This document shows positions 46,830 through 48,025 of a stretch of DNA of 48,025 bases, piece after piece. Numbering within the stretch: position 1 is the stretch's first letter; every line of letters begins with the position of its first letter. Made by a program: the position numbers and the translations under genes. Under the pieces are notes generated by a model. That model was not told where the DNA came from and searched no databases. It saw only the letters and a list, made by a program, of their open reading frames with translations. The stretch is from Nocardia testacea NBRC 100365 (GTDB lineage: Bacteria > Actinomycetota > Actinomycetes > Mycobacteriales > Mycobacteriaceae), in NCBI RefSeq assembly GCF_000308775.1, contig NZ_BAGJ01000059.1, positions 1-48,025 of the forward strand. The letters are read 5' to 3'.

Positions 46830-47240
46830 ATGACCACCGCGACCCTGTCCGCACCCACGACATCCGACGACCTGATGCGCCGGACCCTGCGCCTGGACGG
46901 CTGGGGCACCGGCGTCTTCGGTGTCCTCATGCTCGCCGGCGCCGTACCGCTGCAGGACCCGCTGGGTTTGCCGACCTCGTGGTCGATCCCCTTCGGCGTC
47001 GCCATGCTCGGTGGCGCGACGGCGCTGCTGCTCATCGCCGGCTACCCGGTCATCTCGCCGCGACATGGGACAGGGGTGGTCGTGTTCAACTCGGTCTGCG
47101 TGCTGGGGTTGCTCGCCCTGCCGTTCTCCGGGCTACTCGAGCTCACCGGTGCCGGGGTGGCCTTCGTCTCGAGCGGCGCGCTCGTCGTCGCGGTGTTCGC
47201 GGCGCTGGAGTACACCGGTCTGCGGCGGATCACCGGGTGA
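46830..47240 (+). CDS. Four-helix membrane protein
   Basis: The 136-residue protein has four hydrophobic segments (about 27-42, 52-70, 82-100 and 104-126; for example GVFGVLMLAGAVPL and GVVVFNSVCVLGLLALPF) after a polar N-terminus. GAGAGG (46815-46820) precedes the ATG by 9 nt. It is divergent from the XRE/MmyB regulator, which probably controls it. No transporter or enzyme motif is seen; its family and function are not recognised. Confidence 0.75.
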   Translation: MTTATLSAPTTSDDLMRRTLRLDGWGTGVFGVLMLAGAVPLQDPLGLPTSWSIPFGVAMLGGATALLLIAGYPVISPRHGTGVVVFNSVCVLGLLALPFSGLLELTGAGVAFVSSGALVVAVFAALEYTGLRRITG

Positions 47241-47272
47241 CCGCGCGGGCGGGTGTTCTTCGTCCCGGCCGG

Positions 47273-48025
47273 TCAGGCAGGGTAGCAGTGGATCTCGGTC
47301 GCTTTCAGCGCCGCCCACAACTCCGATCCCGGCCGGATGCGCAGGTCCGCCACGGTGGCGGGGGTGATATCGGCCAGCGCCGGAATCACCCCGTCGAGCC
47401 GGACCCGCACCGTATGGGCGTGCTGTTCCAGACCGGTCACCGTCACCGGCCAGGTGTTACGCGGGCTGCCCTCGGGTCGCCGCGGGTGCAGGCCGACCGC
47501 GGACGGCGCGAAGGTCAGATGTACCGGGCCGGTGGCCGGTTCGGCGACGGTGAGCTCACCGCCACCGTCGAGCCGGACCCGGGTGCCGGCCCCGGTCCCC
47601 CGGAACATGTTGAGCCCCACCAGTTCCGCGACATAGTCGGAGCGCGGCCGCCGGGCCACCTCGCCGGGTGGACCTTGCTGGACCACCACCCCGCCCTCCA
47701 CGATGACGAGCCGATCGGCGAGCACCATGGCATCGAGCGGGTCGTGGGTGACCAGCAGGGTATGGCCGGGGTAGTCGCCGAGATGGTGGGCGAGTTCGGA
47801 GCGGACCCGCACCCGGGTCGCCGCGTCCAGTGCCGCCAGCGGTTCGTCCAGCAGCAGCAGTTCCGGCTCGACCGCCAGCGCCCGGGCCAGGGCGACCCGC
47901 TGGGCCTGGCCACCGGACAGGGCCCGCGGCCGGGCGCGCCGGTGCTCGCCCAGCCCGATCCGGTCCAGCCACTGCGCGGCCCGTTCGCGGGCTTCGGCAC
48001 GCCGCACGCCGCGCGCCCGCAGGCC
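47273..48025 (-). CDS. modC: Molybdate-type ABC transporter ATPase (5' end outside window)
   Basis: The 250 visible residues lack Walker A, which lies beyond the right edge. Present are the ABC signature LSGGQAQRVALARAL, Walker B ELLLLDEPLAAL and the H-loop LVTHD. A C-terminal TOBE/Mop domain (GTRVRLDGGGELTVAEP...VTVTGLEQHAHTVRVRLDGVIPALADITPATVADLRIRPGSELWAALKATEIHCYP) fits molybdate importers, where it binds oxyanion. It converges on the four-helix protein gene. Sulfate or other ABC ATPases with TOBE are possible; molybdate is favoured by the Mop-like pattern. Confidence 0.8.
   Translation of the reverse strand, partial: GLRARGVRRAEARERAAQWLDRIGLGEHRRARPRALSGGQAQRVALARALAVEPELLLLDEPLAALDAATRVRVRSELAHHLGDYPGHTLLVTHDPLDAMVLADRLVIVEGGVVVQQGPPGEVARRPRSDYVAELVGLNMFRGTGAGTRVRLDGGGELTVAEPATGPVHLTFAPSAVGLHPRRPEGSPRNTWPVTVTGLEQHAHTVRVRLDGVIPALADITPATVADLRIRPGSELWAALKATEIHCYPA

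Overview
The window is high-G+C actinobacterial chromosome, most likely Nocardia or a close mycolic-acid-producing relative. The pointers are a FAS-II/mycolate block (aceE, a PucR/FasR-type regulator, fabD, acpM, kasA, accD6) with a single KAS gene, an NDMA-dependent (mycofactocin-type) alcohol dehydrogenase behind a KstR-like box, DUF3145 and DUF3052 genes, and gene groups matching Mycobacterium tuberculosis Rv2228c-Rv2247. Genus assignment is inference from gene content and order.

Left part (1-20300): a predicted streptogramin-type resistance cassette (TetR, ABC-F protein, Vat-like acetyltransferase); two divergent near-duplicate two-helix membrane proteins; a DUF1254/DUF1214 lipoprotein; a large TerD-HNH fusion; small conserved proteins; pabB; an APH-fold phosphotransferase; the NDMA-type ADH; a class C beta-lactamase-fold protein; DUF3145; a TetR/MFS efflux pair with three look-alike operators; and a 949-residue KAP P-loop NTPase with a macro-like N-terminus.

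Central core (20400-30900): tRNA-Val(UAC), then ahpE, DUF3052 and a lipoprotein gene on the minus strand. On the plus strand follow aceE, a FasR-type regulator, fabD-acpM-kasA and accD6. Pyruvate dehydrogenase E1 supplies acetyl-CoA, AccD6 makes malonyl-CoA, FabD loads it on AcpM and KasA elongates. A strong hairpin separates kasA from accD6.

Right part (30900-48025): a repeat/hairpin element, a DNA adenine methyltransferase, a TetR, a gamma-carbonic-anhydrase-like protein with a duplicated promoter, and an ECF41 sigma factor. The conserved cobD / SURF1-ptpA / cobC / Nif3 / zinc-ribbon / RNase H-phosphatase group follows, interrupted by a MerR-SDR-phosphatase insertion. The window ends with a toxin remnant, an XRE/MmyB regulator divergent from a four-helix membrane protein, and a partial molybdate-type ABC ATPase.

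The best candidates for under-described biology are the TerD-DUF2510-PH-HNH fusion, the macro-like KAP NTPase, the regulated Vat/ABC-F cassette with its structured leader, and the head-to-head membrane-protein pair with 3' halves about 92% identical in DNA. No CRISPR array, prophage or insertion sequence was seen.
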